The translations under genes and the position numbers were made by a program. From the NCBI GenBank assembly GCA_003163855.1, contig PLRJ01000089.1:1-35546 (forward strand): a DNA stretch of 35,546 nucleotides, written 5' to 3'. The DNA comes from Bryobacterales bacterium (GTDB lineage: Bacteria; Acidobacteriota; Terriglobia; Bryobacterales; Bryobacteraceae). This document shows, in pieces, positions 24,458 to 33,404 of the stretch. The notes beneath the pieces were generated by a model. The model was not told where the DNA came from, made no database searches, and saw nothing but the letters and a program-made list of their open reading frames with translations. Each line of letters begins with the position of its first letter. The first letter of the stretch is position 1.

Positions 24458-26506
24458 GTGAAAATCCTCCTTCTCTTACTGCCAGCCCTTGCGCTTGCAG
24501 CAGACACAGAGTGGCCCGTCAACGGCGGCCCAAACAACATTCGCTATTCGACATTGAACCAAATCAATCGTGAGAATGTCACGCGCCTGCAGGTCGCATG
24601 GACGTACGACGCGCATGATGCGTTCAAGGATTCCGAGATGCAGAGCAATCCGATTGTTGTAGACGGCATGCTGTATGCGACGACTCCCAAGATGCGAGTT
24701 ATAGCGCTAAGCGCTACAACCGGGCGTGAGATTTGGAGTTTCGATCCGAGCGGAGGCGCGAAAATCACCCGCCGTTTCCGGCAGCGCGGAGTAACCGTTT
24801 ATCAAGACCGTTTGTTTGTTACCTACCGCAACTTTCTCTATTGCCTGGATCGAAAAACCGGAACGCCAGTACAATCCTTCGGCGACAACGGTCGAATCGA
24901 TTTGAGGAATGGATTGGGGCGGCCGCCCGAAACGATGACCGTGAGTGCCAGTTCACCAGGGGTGATTTTTGAGGACATGATCATTATGGGCAGCACTGTG
25001 CCCGAGACATTGCCAGGATCGCCCGGACACATTCGCGCATTCGACGTCCATACGGGCGCCCAGCGCTGGATCTTTCACACAATCCCCCATCCGGGAGAAT
25101 TCGGATACGATACCTGGCCGCCAGAAGCCTATAAGATCAACGGCGGAGCTAATGCCTGGGCGGGCCTTACTATCGACACTAAGTTGGGAATGGTGTTTGC
25201 GGCGACTGGATCCGCGTCGTTCGACTTCTATGGTTCAAACCGTATCGGAGATAATCTGTTTGCCGATTGCGTACTGGCGCTGGACGCGCACACAGGCAAG
25301 CGAATCTGGCATTTTCAGGGAGTCCATCACGACGTCTGGGATCTCGATTTTCCGGCCGCTCCCAGTCTGGTTACGGTAACCAGAGACGGAAAAAAGGTGG
25401 AAGCGGTGGCTCAGATAGCCAAGACAGGCTATGTTTTCGTACTCGACAGGATGACGGGAAAACCGCTTTTCCCCGTATCTTCCCGCAAAGTTCTGCCGTC
25501 GACCTTGGAGGGGGAAAAACTCTCGGAAACTCAGCCCTACCCGCTGAAGCCTCCGCCCTTCACCAGACAAGCCTTCACTCCAGCTATGGTGACGAATCTC
25601 ACGCCGGAGGCGCATGCCGCCGTGCTGGCAGCGCTCAAGACGTTTGATTCCAACGGCATGTTCACACCGCCAAGTTTGCGCGGCACTATGCTTATGCCTG
25701 GAACCGATGGCGGCGCTGAATGGGGCGGCGCAGCTTTCGATCCGGATACGGCCCTGCTTTATGTAAACGCCAATGAGCAGCCTTGGGCCATTCGCATGGT
25801 GACACACGACACGACATCCCTTTACAACAACAACTGTGCAAGCTGCCATCGTTCCGATCGGACTGGTTCTCCGCCGACTTTTCCATCCCTCATCGACATT
25901 GGAAAACGTCGCTCCAGAACGGAAATCGCGAGCATTATCAGAGAAGGCACGGGGCGGATGCCGGGATTCGATTACCTGGAGAAAGGGATCGACCAGATTG
26001 TCGATTTTCTGGTAACGGGGAAGGACACAGCGGCGGTAGACCCTGAAGCCGCCAAAAAAGACCCGAACTGGCAGAAATATCGCAATGAGGGCTACATTCT
26101 GTTTCGAGATCCTAACGGCTATCCACCCCTGACTCCGCCTTGGGGAACGCTTAATGCTATCGATCTAAACAAGGGTGAGATCAGGTGGCAAATACCGCTG
26201 GGAGAGTATCCGGAGCTGGTGGCGAAAGGCATCAAGAATACGGGCAGTGACAATTACGGAGGCCCGGTGGTGACAGCAAGCGGCCTGCTATTTATCGGCG
26301 CCACCAATTTCGACAAAAAGTTTCGGGCTTTTGACAAGTTGACCGGCAAAATGCTTTGGGAAACCGAACTGCCCGCGGCTGGCAACGCAACTCCGTCGAT
26401 TTATGAAATTGACGGGCGCGAGTATGTAGCCATTGTGTGTGGAGGTGGAAAAAATGGCGCACCTTCCGGTAGCAGCATTGTCGCCTTTGCACTTCCGCAG
26501 AGTTAG
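24458..26506 (+). CDS. PQQ-dependent dehydrogenase with embedded cytochrome c domain
   Basis: Periplasmic quinoprotein of 682 residues that oxidises a sugar or alcohol and passes electrons to a haem c. Residues 1-14 (MKILLLLLPALALA) are a signal peptide, cleaved before ADTEWP. The eight-bladed propeller shows repeats such as VIALSATTGREIWSFD, AFDVHTGAQRWIFHTIPHPGEFGYDTW and ALDAHTGKRIWHFQGVHHDVWDLDFPA, plus DKLTGKMLWETELP near the C-terminus. Within it, at about residues 455-535, lies a haem c site, CASCH (460-464), with Met501 in GRMPGF as likely axial ligand. This inserted cytochrome is typical of a quinoprotein glucose dehydrogenase-like group common in Acidobacteriota. Start is GTG at 24458, without a clear ribosome site. 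Substrate not set by sequence. Confidence 0.92.
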   Translation: MKILLLLLPALALAADTEWPVNGGPNNIRYSTLNQINRENVTRLQVAWTYDAHDAFKDSEMQSNPIVVDGMLYATTPKMRVIALSATTGREIWSFDPSGGAKITRRFRQRGVTVYQDRLFVTYRNFLYCLDRKTGTPVQSFGDNGRIDLRNGLGRPPETMTVSASSPGVIFEDMIIMGSTVPETLPGSPGHIRAFDVHTGAQRWIFHTIPHPGEFGYDTWPPEAYKINGGANAWAGLTIDTKLGMVFAATGSASFDFYGSNRIGDNLFADCVLALDAHTGKRIWHFQGVHHDVWDLDFPAAPSLVTVTRDGKKVEAVAQIAKTGYVFVLDRMTGKPLFPVSSRKVLPSTLEGEKLSETQPYPLKPPPFTRQAFTPAMVTNLTPEAHAAVLAALKTFDSNGMFTPPSLRGTMLMPGTDGGAEWGGAAFDPDTALLYVNANEQPWAIRMVTHDTTSLYNNNCASCHRSDRTGSPPTFPSLIDIGKRRSRTEIASIIREGTGRMPGFDYLEKGIDQIVDFLVTGKDTAAVDPEAAKKDPNWQKYRNEGYILFRDPNGYPPLTPPWGTLNAIDLNKGEIRWQIPLGEYPELVAKGIKNTGSDNYGGPVVTASGLLFIGATNFDKKFRAFDKLTGKMLWETELPAAGNATPSIYEIDGREYVAIVCGGGKNGAPSGSSIVAFALPQS

Positions 26507-26540
26507 TGTGAGACTAGTAGTGCGGGCAGGAGCGAATCAC

Positions 26541-27665
26541 TTGAAATTTCCAGCTATATTAATTGGTCTTGCTATTTGGACTGTCTGTTGCTTATCGGCC
26601 TTGGCAGCGGATAAGGTGGATGCAACCATGAACATTGACTCTGCCGCGATGTGGAGTCCGACAGCCGCCGCCAAGTACATGGATACGCGAGAGGCCTGGT
26701 GGCAGAAGTGGCCTAACTCCAAGCGCGATCACGAGACGGTATGTATTTCCTGCCACTCGGCGCTGCCCTATGCGCTGGCGAGACCGTCACTTCGAAAAGA
26801 ATTGAAAGAGGACGGTCCGTCGCCTACTGAGCAGTTCCTTTTGGCTGGCGTGACAAAGCGGGTGAGTCTATGGAACGAGGTTGAACCTTTTTATAGTGAC
26901 GACAAACAGGGGGCGCCGAAGTCGGCGGAAGCTCGGGGTACTGAATCGGTTCTAAATGCCTTGATTCTCGCCAGCGACGATGCAAGGCGCGGACACCTTT
27001 CGGATGTCACAAGCACCGCTTTGGATAATTTGTGGGCGCTTCAGTTGAAGAACGGAGAGAAAGCTGGGGCGTGGACCTGGCTCAATTTTCACTTGGCGCC
27101 TTGGGAGACAGTGGAAGGTCAGTATTATGGAGCCGCTATGGCCGCGCTGGCAGTGGGAACGGCTCCCGATCGTTATGCTTCGTCGCCAGCTATACAAGAA
27201 AACTTGTCGCTCCTGAAGAATTACCTGCAGCGTAACTTCGCTCAGCAGCCTTTACTGAACCAGGTTGCGGCTCTGTGGGCATCCAGCAAGCTGCCTGGCT
27301 TAGTCAGCGCCGAACAGCGCAGCGGGTTGATAGATGCGATATTTCTCAAGCAACAAAAAGATGGAGGCTGGAGCCTGACTAATCTGGGTGACTTCAAGCG
27401 GAAAGACAACAGCGAGCTATCGAAAGCCAGTGATGGATATGCGACCGGATTGATTGTTCTGGCGCTGGAGAATGCCGGGGTTACACAAAACTCGGAGTAT
27501 CTAGGAAAGGGTGTCGCCTGGCTGCAGCACAATCAGAACAAAGCGGAAGGGTTCTGGCCCGCTTCCTCGCTGAATAAGGAGCGCGACCCGGCAAGCGAGA
27601 GAGGCCGGTTCATGAGCGATGCTGCCACGGCATTTTCTGTGCTCGCGCTGGAAGAAGCGCACTAA
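26541..27665 (+). CDS. Secreted squalene-cyclase-like toroid protein with a haem c motif
   Basis: A 374-residue protein with a signal peptide (MKFPAILIGLAIWTVCCLSALAA). Residues 68-72 are CISCH, a haem c binding motif, just after the signal. The rest shows repeated alpha-hairpin motifs of the prenyltransferase/terpenoid-cyclase toroid fold, for example GAWTWLNFHLAPWETVEGQYYGAAMAALAVG, KDGGWSLTNLGDF and SDGYATGLIVLALENAGV. It lacks the acidic motif (DxDD) of squalene-hopene cyclases, so it is probably not a terpene cyclase. The TTG start at 26541 has AGGAG (26528-26532) 8 bases upstream; longer in-frame readings overlap the dehydrogenase. It follows the PQQ gene by 34 bases and may be its electron-transfer partner, which is inference. 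Confidence 0.82.
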   Translation: MKFPAILIGLAIWTVCCLSALAADKVDATMNIDSAAMWSPTAAAKYMDTREAWWQKWPNSKRDHETVCISCHSALPYALARPSLRKELKEDGPSPTEQFLLAGVTKRVSLWNEVEPFYSDDKQGAPKSAEARGTESVLNALILASDDARRGHLSDVTSTALDNLWALQLKNGEKAGAWTWLNFHLAPWETVEGQYYGAAMAALAVGTAPDRYASSPAIQENLSLLKNYLQRNFAQQPLLNQVAALWASSKLPGLVSAEQRSGLIDAIFLKQQKDGGWSLTNLGDFKRKDNSELSKASDGYATGLIVLALENAGVTQNSEYLGKGVAWLQHNQNKAEGFWPASSLNKERDPASERGRFMSDAATAFSVLALEEAH

Positions 27666-28852
27666 TGGCCGCAAATCTCTGAATACAGTGCGGCGAGTTT
27701 GTTTCCCAGCTCTGCCCAATCATATTTCGATCGAACAAGCTCTCGTCCGGCTTCGGCAAGGCTTATTCTTAGCTCTTTGTCGCTAACGACTTGTTGAACG
27801 GCATTCTGGATGTCGAGTGAAGAATCTGCCAGCAGGATGTCTTTGCCGTCCCTTACGTCCAGACCCTCTGCGCCGAGGCGCGTCGCGATCACCGGCACTC
27901 CTGCGGCCATTGCTTCCAGGATCTTAAGCCGGGTTCCACCACCGACCCTAAGCGGCACGATAACTGCGGCAGCCGTCTCGTAGCAGGGGCGGACATCGTC
28001 CACTGTCCCCGTCACTATGACCCGCTCGCAAGAAATCGCTTTCGCCGCCGCAGAGGGGTTTCGGCCCGCGATAACGAAATGCAACCGGGGCATATCAGCG
28101 GAAAGCTTTGGCCATACCTCGTGGAAAAACCAAAGCACAGCTTCCTCATTTGCGTGGTAATCCATCGATCCGACGAACAGTAGGGAATTACGTTCGCGAT
28201 TCTGAGTTTCGCCCTGAAAGAAAGCGGTATCAACTCCGTTGGGGATTACTTTTATAGAGGCTGAGGGACAATGACTGATCAATTTTTCCTTTTCGCGTTC
28301 ACTCACAACGGTATGCGCATCACAATTGCTTAGCGCTTCCAATTCGACCTTGGCCAGTAGGTTGGCGGTACGATTGGCCACAATTCGCTTGGCAGGGTTC
28401 TTTGTGGAGCGTGCATAGCGCTCCATCAGTTCGGATTCGATATTGTGCCAGTCAAGCAGGATCTTCGTTCTTGAGGCCATTGATCGAATGGTTTTCAGAT
28501 AGCTAATAAGATGAATGCTTTCCAACTGGATGAGGTCAAAATTGCCTGTTTGCAGAATCCCTTTCAAATAGCCCTCAACCGACGCAGCGGTGTAGTTCAA
28601 CACTGTGACAGGCAAAGGCCCAACCATGCCTCGGAGCACCTTGCCATAGGTATAGCTGCGACTCTTCTCCACCGACAGAACGCGCTCGAAATTGTTAGGA
28701 GGTGGCGTCACCACCGCTTCGCCCGGCTGCAGGATCTGCAAGAAAGTGACCGACGCCCTGGTTCCGACTGCATTCGCCAGGTGGAAATTTCTTAAGCGAG
28801 CCCCGGTGTTCATGGGCCAGACTTGATGAGGACAAAAGAAGAGGACCCTCAA
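27662..28852 (-). CDS. GT4-family glycosyltransferase
   Basis: A 396-residue GT-B glycosyltransferase of the kind that builds surface polysaccharides from nucleotide sugars. The N-terminal Rossmann half opens RVLFFCPHQVWPMNTGARLRN. The C-terminal half has VIPNGVDTAFF (about 202-212), LLFVGSMDYHANEEAVLWF (about 224-242), and the sugar-nucleotide motif ILEAMAAGVPVIATRLGAEGL (about 311-331, Glu313 in EAMAAG). The stop overlaps that of the toroid gene by 4 bases tail to tail. It is 11 bases after the membrane glycosyltransferase gene on the same strand, so the two are likely one operon. Sugar donor and acceptor unknown. Confidence 0.88.
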   Translation of the reverse strand: MRVLFFCPHQVWPMNTGARLRNFHLANAVGTRASVTFLQILQPGEAVVTPPPNNFERVLSVEKSRSYTYGKVLRGMVGPLPVTVLNYTAASVEGYLKGILQTGNFDLIQLESIHLISYLKTIRSMASRTKILLDWHNIESELMERYARSTKNPAKRIVANRTANLLAKVELEALSNCDAHTVVSEREKEKLISHCPSASIKVIPNGVDTAFFQGETQNRERNSLLFVGSMDYHANEEAVLWFFHEVWPKLSADMPRLHFVIAGRNPSAAAKAISCERVIVTGTVDDVRPCYETAAAVIVPLRVGGGTRLKILEAMAAGVPVIATRLGAEGLDVRDGKDILLADSSLDIQNAVQQVVSDKELRISLAEAGRELVRSKYDWAELGNKLAALYSEICGH

Positions 28853-28863
28853 TCTGCCACCGC

Positions 28864-30768
28864 CTACTCACCCACTATGAAGCCCAATCCGATTGTCAAG
28901 GGTAAAGAAGCAAGGCTCGATCCGCCTGTGGACCGGACCTCCAGGATTAATTTGTGACCATGCGATGCGCGAATGACGGCGCGCGTGATGTGGCCAGAAG
29001 CGCCCGGCGGCATAATGCCTGCATCTTGCACTTCAACTAGATAGCGGTCTTGGTCAAAGTTGGGGAACCAAAGGTGAAGGACAAGGCCGTCTTCTGCCGG
29101 GGTAGAGATCTGTAGGGTTGCAGGAAGGGCTGTTCCAGAGGGAATCTTAAACTGCCCTTCCCAGGACTTTGTCAATGGATTGATAGGAGCGATTTGTATG
29201 GGCTTCTGATCAAGAGTGAGGGTGAGCGACCTTGGATCGACAAGCCAATACGACTTCAACATGCGACACGTTAGGAACAGTGCAGTAGAAAAGGCTAGCC
29301 AACAGCAAACCAGCGCCAAATTGCCGCCTAGAATTGGCTTGATCGAAGCTTGGGCGGTTCTAATCCCATTGCGGCTTAAGCCCAGTGCGCCGTAAGAAGC
29401 AAAGAAAAGGATGGCAAAGTGAAAAGGATGCCCGTATCGGGGCGAAGTTTCCCACAGAAGCACGATACCAGCGCAACTGAATGCAATCAGGATTGCAGGG
29501 AGCATGAGTCTTAGCAGGGTTTTTGGACGTTTAAAGGACAGCAACAGACCATAAATGGCAAGTGCGAGGATGACTGGCGCGTAAACCGAACGTAAGCTTT
29601 TATAAACCTCGGCTGCCGACAAGTAGCCGCCTCGTTCCAGCCCAATCTCAGCGGTTGAGGCAAAGCCAATTGCGAAAAGCTTTGCAGTTTTAATGATCGG
29701 CAGGTATATCAGTGCGCGAACAGGCTCTTTCGCAAACTCGGTAACAAGAATAGCCTCTAAGAGGTGCTTTTTCTCTGACGGAGGACTAACTACGTCCAAC
29801 TGTTCGTAAAGAGGCAGATACTCTCCGCTCGTCTCGAAATTCCATCCGCGGGTCATGAATCCCAGAGCGTGCGTTCGAAGATGATAGGAATCATGTGACC
29901 CAATCCAGTAGTCGAAAGCCATGCGGCACGGAAGCCAGACGAAGCCTACCGCGCAAGCAATCGCCACTACGCTGCGGCGATTCACTCTAAGCAGACCCGT
30001 AACGACAATCATGACGGCTATTAGAAGCAGGTCGATGCCTCCGCGCTGGATGCCCGCGAAAAGCAGCGAGATGGCCAGTAAAAAGCCCGATAATGCCAGC
30101 GCGGCCGTCGTCCGGTGCAGCGGCTTAATCAACTTAAGAAAAACGAGAATGGCAAGCAGAAGGAAAAATGTTCCGGCAACTTGCGGATCGTAGCTCAAGA
30201 CGTTCACGCAATGGTAAGGAAAGATGAGGAGTAAGAGACATGTCAGCTTGGCGACCTTTGACCCGGCTAACATCTGTGCAATAAAAAACAAAATTACAAC
30301 CTGAGCGGCGCCCAGCAACACATTCATGTATCGTGCAGCCATTGCGTCATGCGAACCAAAAGCAAATGCAAGCGGCAGATAGAGTGGAAAGGCTCGGGAC
30401 AGCCAGACAGGGTAGTCATAAATGTTGCTGAGAGCCGCGATGTTCCCGCTTAGCAGGGCGGTGTGTAACTTCGCTACAAAAACGTGAAAGTATTGCTCGT
30501 CCCCGGTCAGCACGTATTTTGGGAATAACAAGACTATCGCGACCCTTAAAGACACCCAAGTCGAGATTAACGCGGCGAGGAACCTTGTATTTGAACCAAT
30601 ATTCATGACGGCCCAAACCAGAGCCGCCAAGAAAAGAGAGCCCGCCCCCATCGTCAGGAGCCCCGGCGCGGTTCCGCCAGCAACGAATTTCGCCAGCGTG
30701 AAGGTTACAGCTGCCAGCCCTATAGACATCGAAAGAAAAGCGGCGGTAAAGCAGAATTGAACTAGCAA
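28864..30768 (-). CDS. GT-C membrane glycosyltransferase (GT39/ArnT-like)
   Basis: Polytopic membrane protein of 634 residues with about 11-12 hydrophobic helices. The motif TGDEQYFHVF, with Asp90-Glu91 after the first helices, matches the catalytic acidic loop of GT-C enzymes that use polyprenyl-phosphate sugars. A later loop, GIQRGGIDLL, and a long periplasmic stretch (SHDSYHLRTHALGF...) follow. The last 110 residues after the final helix are soluble beta-rich (LTLTLDQKPIQIAP...). The start is uncertain: the frame runs upstream into the deacetylase gene on the other strand, so I take the TTG at 30768 that opens helix 1; ATG 30729 is the other choice. Substrate unknown; the context is surface polysaccharide assembly. 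Confidence 0.8.
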   Translation of the reverse strand: MLVQFCFTAAFLSMSIGLAAVTFTLAKFVAGGTAPGLLTMGAGSLFLAALVWAVMNIGSNTRFLAALISTWVSLRVAIVLLFPKYVLTGDEQYFHVFVAKLHTALLSGNIAALSNIYDYPVWLSRAFPLYLPLAFAFGSHDAMAARYMNVLLGAAQVVILFFIAQMLAGSKVAKLTCLLLLIFPYHCVNVLSYDPQVAGTFFLLLAILVFLKLIKPLHRTTAALALSGFLLAISLLFAGIQRGGIDLLLIAVMIVVTGLLRVNRRSVVAIACAVGFVWLPCRMAFDYWIGSHDSYHLRTHALGFMTRGWNFETSGEYLPLYEQLDVVSPPSEKKHLLEAILVTEFAKEPVRALIYLPIIKTAKLFAIGFASTAEIGLERGGYLSAAEVYKSLRSVYAPVILALAIYGLLLSFKRPKTLLRLMLPAILIAFSCAGIVLLWETSPRYGHPFHFAILFFASYGALGLSRNGIRTAQASIKPILGGNLALVCCWLAFSTALFLTCRMLKSYWLVDPRSLTLTLDQKPIQIAPINPLTKSWEGQFKIPSGTALPATLQISTPAEDGLVLHLWFPNFDQDRYLVEVQDAGIMPPGASGHITRAVIRASHGHKLILEVRSTGGSSLASLPLTIGLGFIVGE

Positions 30769-30808
30769 TGTAGCTATGCTGAATTTCGCCGTGGCAGGCG
30801 CATTCAGC

Positions 30809-30837
30809 TTGATACTGTTAGTGAGTACTCCGATAGT
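30809..30837 (+). promoter_or_regulatory. Candidate promoter for the deacetylase-flippase unit
   Basis: -35 TTGATA (30809-30814), 17-base spacer, -10 GATAGT (30832-30837). The -10 ends 2 bases before the ATG at 30840, so the transcript would begin within the first codons, again near-leaderless. Confidence 0.35.
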
Positions 30838-30839
30838 TA

Positions 30840-31862
30840 ATGATAGCCAGTGACAAGCTGAAGCGAACCGCGAACTCTGCGCTGCTGAGCACATTGAAGA
30901 AAGCGGGCATTTTTTCTCTCGCCGGGCAATCGGCGCAGCGGCGCGCAAGCCTGCTGATTTTGTGTTATCACGGCCTCTCTCTGGACGATGAAGACAGGTG
31001 GTTGCCGAATCTTTTCATAACACCGGAAGCTTTTCGGCAGCGGCTGCAATCTTTGCGCGACATGAAAGCTTCGGTGCTCCCTCTGGGAGAAGCGATTGCA
31101 CATTTGCAAAGCGGCACATTGCCGCCGAAGAGCGTTGCCATCACTTTTGACGACGGCTTTTACGACTTCTACCGCTTCGGCGCCCCTTTGCTTAAGAAGT
31201 TCGCCATGCCTGCAACTCTTTATCTGACCAGTTACTATTGCGATTACCGCCTGCCAATAGTCAACCTTGCTTTGGACTACATACTTTGGAAGTCGGGACG
31301 GATGCAGGTTGAGTTCCCGGAGTATGGGATTTGTGCTCCGCTTGCTATCGGCACCTATTCCGAAAGGCAAGCCGTCGTTTGGAAAGTACTCAGTTGGGCC
31401 GAGAAACAGCAACTGGGAACTCAGGGAAAGGATGATTTGGCACGTTCTGTTGCTGTGAAGTTAAAGATGAATTACGACAGCATTGTCACAAAGCGGATGA
31501 TCCAGATCATGAGCCCGGAGGAAGCTCGCGAAATCGCGGCCTCGGGCATTGATCTTCAACTCCACACGCATCGCCACCGAACTCCGCGCAATTCCGAACT
31601 TTTTGCGCGAGAGATCCGCGATAACCGGAACTACATTTATGATCTGTCCGGGCAGGAGCCGGTTCATTTCTGTTACCCGAGTGGAGATTATGCACCAGAG
31701 TTTTTACCGTGGCTTTCCGACCTCGGCGTCCAATCTGCTACTACGTGCGAGCGCGGACTTGCGCGGCTCAACTCGAACCCCTTACTACTTCCGCGCGTGC
31801 TGGACGACAGCACGATGAACCTACTGCGTTTCGAAAGCTTCGTATCCGGCCTTTTCAGCTAA
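30840..31862 (+). CDS. Polysaccharide deacetylase (NodB/CE4 domain)
   Basis: A 340-residue carbohydrate-esterase family 4 protein that removes N- or O-acetyl groups from surface sugars. The NodB motifs are visible: ILCYHGL (40-46), then ITFDDGFYDF (101-110), whose aspartates include the catalytic base and a metal ligand, and the second metal motif HTHRH (242-246). FCYPSGDY (277-284) matches a later conserved motif. There is no signal peptide; it may act in the cytoplasm on precursors or at the membrane. No Shine-Dalgarno sequence precedes the ATG at 30840; a promoter-like pair overlaps the start. It is 12 bases before the flippase gene. Confidence 0.9.
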   Translation: MIASDKLKRTANSALLSTLKKAGIFSLAGQSAQRRASLLILCYHGLSLDDEDRWLPNLFITPEAFRQRLQSLRDMKASVLPLGEAIAHLQSGTLPPKSVAITFDDGFYDFYRFGAPLLKKFAMPATLYLTSYYCDYRLPIVNLALDYILWKSGRMQVEFPEYGICAPLAIGTYSERQAVVWKVLSWAEKQQLGTQGKDDLARSVAVKLKMNYDSIVTKRMIQIMSPEEAREIAASGIDLQLHTHRHRTPRNSELFAREIRDNRNYIYDLSGQEPVHFCYPSGDYAPEFLPWLSDLGVQSATTCERGLARLNSNPLLLPRVLDDSTMNLLRFESFVSGLFS

Positions 31863-31874
31863 CGTAAGTTTAGG

Positions 31875-33404
31875 ATGAGTGATCCTGTACAAGCGGACGA
31901 AACGAAACCCGCCAGCCTCTCGCAGAAAGCGATGTCCGGCACAGCGTGGTCCATGTTATCGACCGTATCGCGGCAAGTTCTCTCGATTGCATCGGTCGCC
32001 ACAGTCGCAAGAATGTTGGGCCCCGGAGCTTACGGCATTATGGGCATGGCCAACATATTGCTTGGCTTCATTGTTAACTTTCGCGATTTGGGCACCGGCA
32101 CAGCCATTGTTCAGCGAATTTCAGTTTCGCAACAACTTTTAGCTAGTTTGTTTTGGCTGAATTGCGGTCTCGGACTGGTGTTGGCTTTGGTTGTGGCCGG
32201 AGCGAGCGCCTTTATGGCGAGCTTTTTCCATACTCCTGAGCTCACTTCCATTTTGTGCGCAATTGCTTTCTCGTTTATCTTCAGTTCTGCGGGAATAGTT
32301 CACAATTCCCTATTGATGCGCGAGATGAGGTTCAAGTCTCTTGCAATTATCGACGTGAGTTCGGCGTTGCTCTCCTATTTTGTAGCGCTGGCTTGTGCCT
32401 TTAGCGGGCTGGGCGTTTGGAGCTTGGTCTGGGCCAATCTCGCCAACTCCATTGGTGGGACAGCAATGTACTGGATAGCATCGTCGTGGCGTCCCATTTT
32501 CAAGGTCGACCGAGCTGAAGTCGCTTCCGTAATGAACTTCAGCTTGAATCTTTCTGGATTCGGCCTGGTGAACTATGCTTGCCGCAACGCCGACAATGTA
32601 GTAGTCGGGCGCATGCTGGGGCAAGCCGATCTAGGCGTTTACCAAATGGCTTACAACCTGATGATCACGCCGATCCAAAGCATCAGTTCGGTTATTGGCC
32701 AGGTCACCTTGCCCGCCTTTTCACAGATTCAAAACGACGATCAGCGATTTGCCGCTGCTTTCGTGCGCAGTTCGTGCATTGTTGCCCTAATTTCCTTCCC
32801 TGTGATGGCAGGTTTGGGCGTTGTTGCTGACCCTATGATCCGCGCCCTGCTAGGGCAGAAGTGGATTGCGGCGATTCCTATTTTTCAAATCCTGGCGCCG
32901 GTGGGAGTGGTGCAATCGGTGCAAACACTAGTCGGCCTTATTTATGTCGCAAAAGGCCGAACCGACTGGATGTTCTGGTTTGGCGCCCTTTCACTTGCCG
33001 TTCTGATTCCTGCCTTCGTAATAGGAGGGCATTACGGGGTGGCTGGCGTCGCAAAGGCTTACTTTGCCGTCTACTTCGGAATCATGCTCTTTCCCGGGTT
33101 TGCGGTTCCCCTCCATTTGATTGGTCTTAAAGTAAGTCATTTAGCAAAAGCGCTGCTGCCTCAGCTACTGGTAACAATAGTTATGTCGTTGGCATGCTTG
33201 GCTTGGCTGCAAATGCTGGTTCACTTTTCCATTTCAAATAATTGGTTGAGACTGATTTCCACTTGCGTTATCGGCGGTATTACGTATTTGGCTGGTTTGC
33301 GAGTCGCCAAACCTCCTACCATCGGCTATCTTCAGGATGTTATGCGCGAATCAGAGAATCCAATGTTTCGCAGAGGTGTCAAATTTGTGCAGCTAATTGT
33401 ATGA
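31875..33404 (+). CDS. Wzx-type polysaccharide flippase (MOP superfamily)
   Basis: Inner-membrane protein of 509 residues with about 12-14 hydrophobic helices, predicted to flip lipid-linked oligosaccharides. The N-terminal GTAWSMLSTVSRQVLSIASVATVARMLGPGAYGIMGMANIL and the later ADLGVYQMAYNLMITPIQSISSVIGQVTLPAFSQIQ are typical of the WzxC/RfbX-type polysaccharide exporters. Start ATG at 31875, 12 bases after the deacetylase stop. The stop overlaps the ATG of the following surface protein (ATGA), implying coupling. Together with the two glycosyltransferases and the deacetylase it forms a small exopolysaccharide or glycan region. No polymerase or chain-length regulator is seen in this window. 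Confidence 0.9.
   Translation: MSDPVQADETKPASLSQKAMSGTAWSMLSTVSRQVLSIASVATVARMLGPGAYGIMGMANILLGFIVNFRDLGTGTAIVQRISVSQQLLASLFWLNCGLGLVLALVVAGASAFMASFFHTPELTSILCAIAFSFIFSSAGIVHNSLLMREMRFKSLAIIDVSSALLSYFVALACAFSGLGVWSLVWANLANSIGGTAMYWIASSWRPIFKVDRAEVASVMNFSLNLSGFGLVNYACRNADNVVVGRMLGQADLGVYQMAYNLMITPIQSISSVIGQVTLPAFSQIQNDDQRFAAAFVRSSCIVALISFPVMAGLGVVADPMIRALLGQKWIAAIPIFQILAPVGVVQSVQTLVGLIYVAKGRTDWMFWFGALSLAVLIPAFVIGGHYGVAGVAKAYFAVYFGIMLFPGFAVPLHLIGLKVSHLAKALLPQLLVTIVMSLACLAWLQMLVHFSISNNWLRLISTCVIGGITYLAGLRVAKPPTIGYLQDVMRESENPMFRRGVKFVQLIV

Noticed and set aside
26433-26540. Upstream start for the toroid protein inside the dehydrogenase gene
   Set aside because: The TTG at 26541 has AGGAG at 8 bases and is followed directly by a signal peptide; upstream residues are not signal-like.
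30769-30948. 60-residue extension of the membrane glycosyltransferase
   Set aside because: It would read across the start of the deacetylase gene on the other strand and carries no transmembrane or family features before the first helix.
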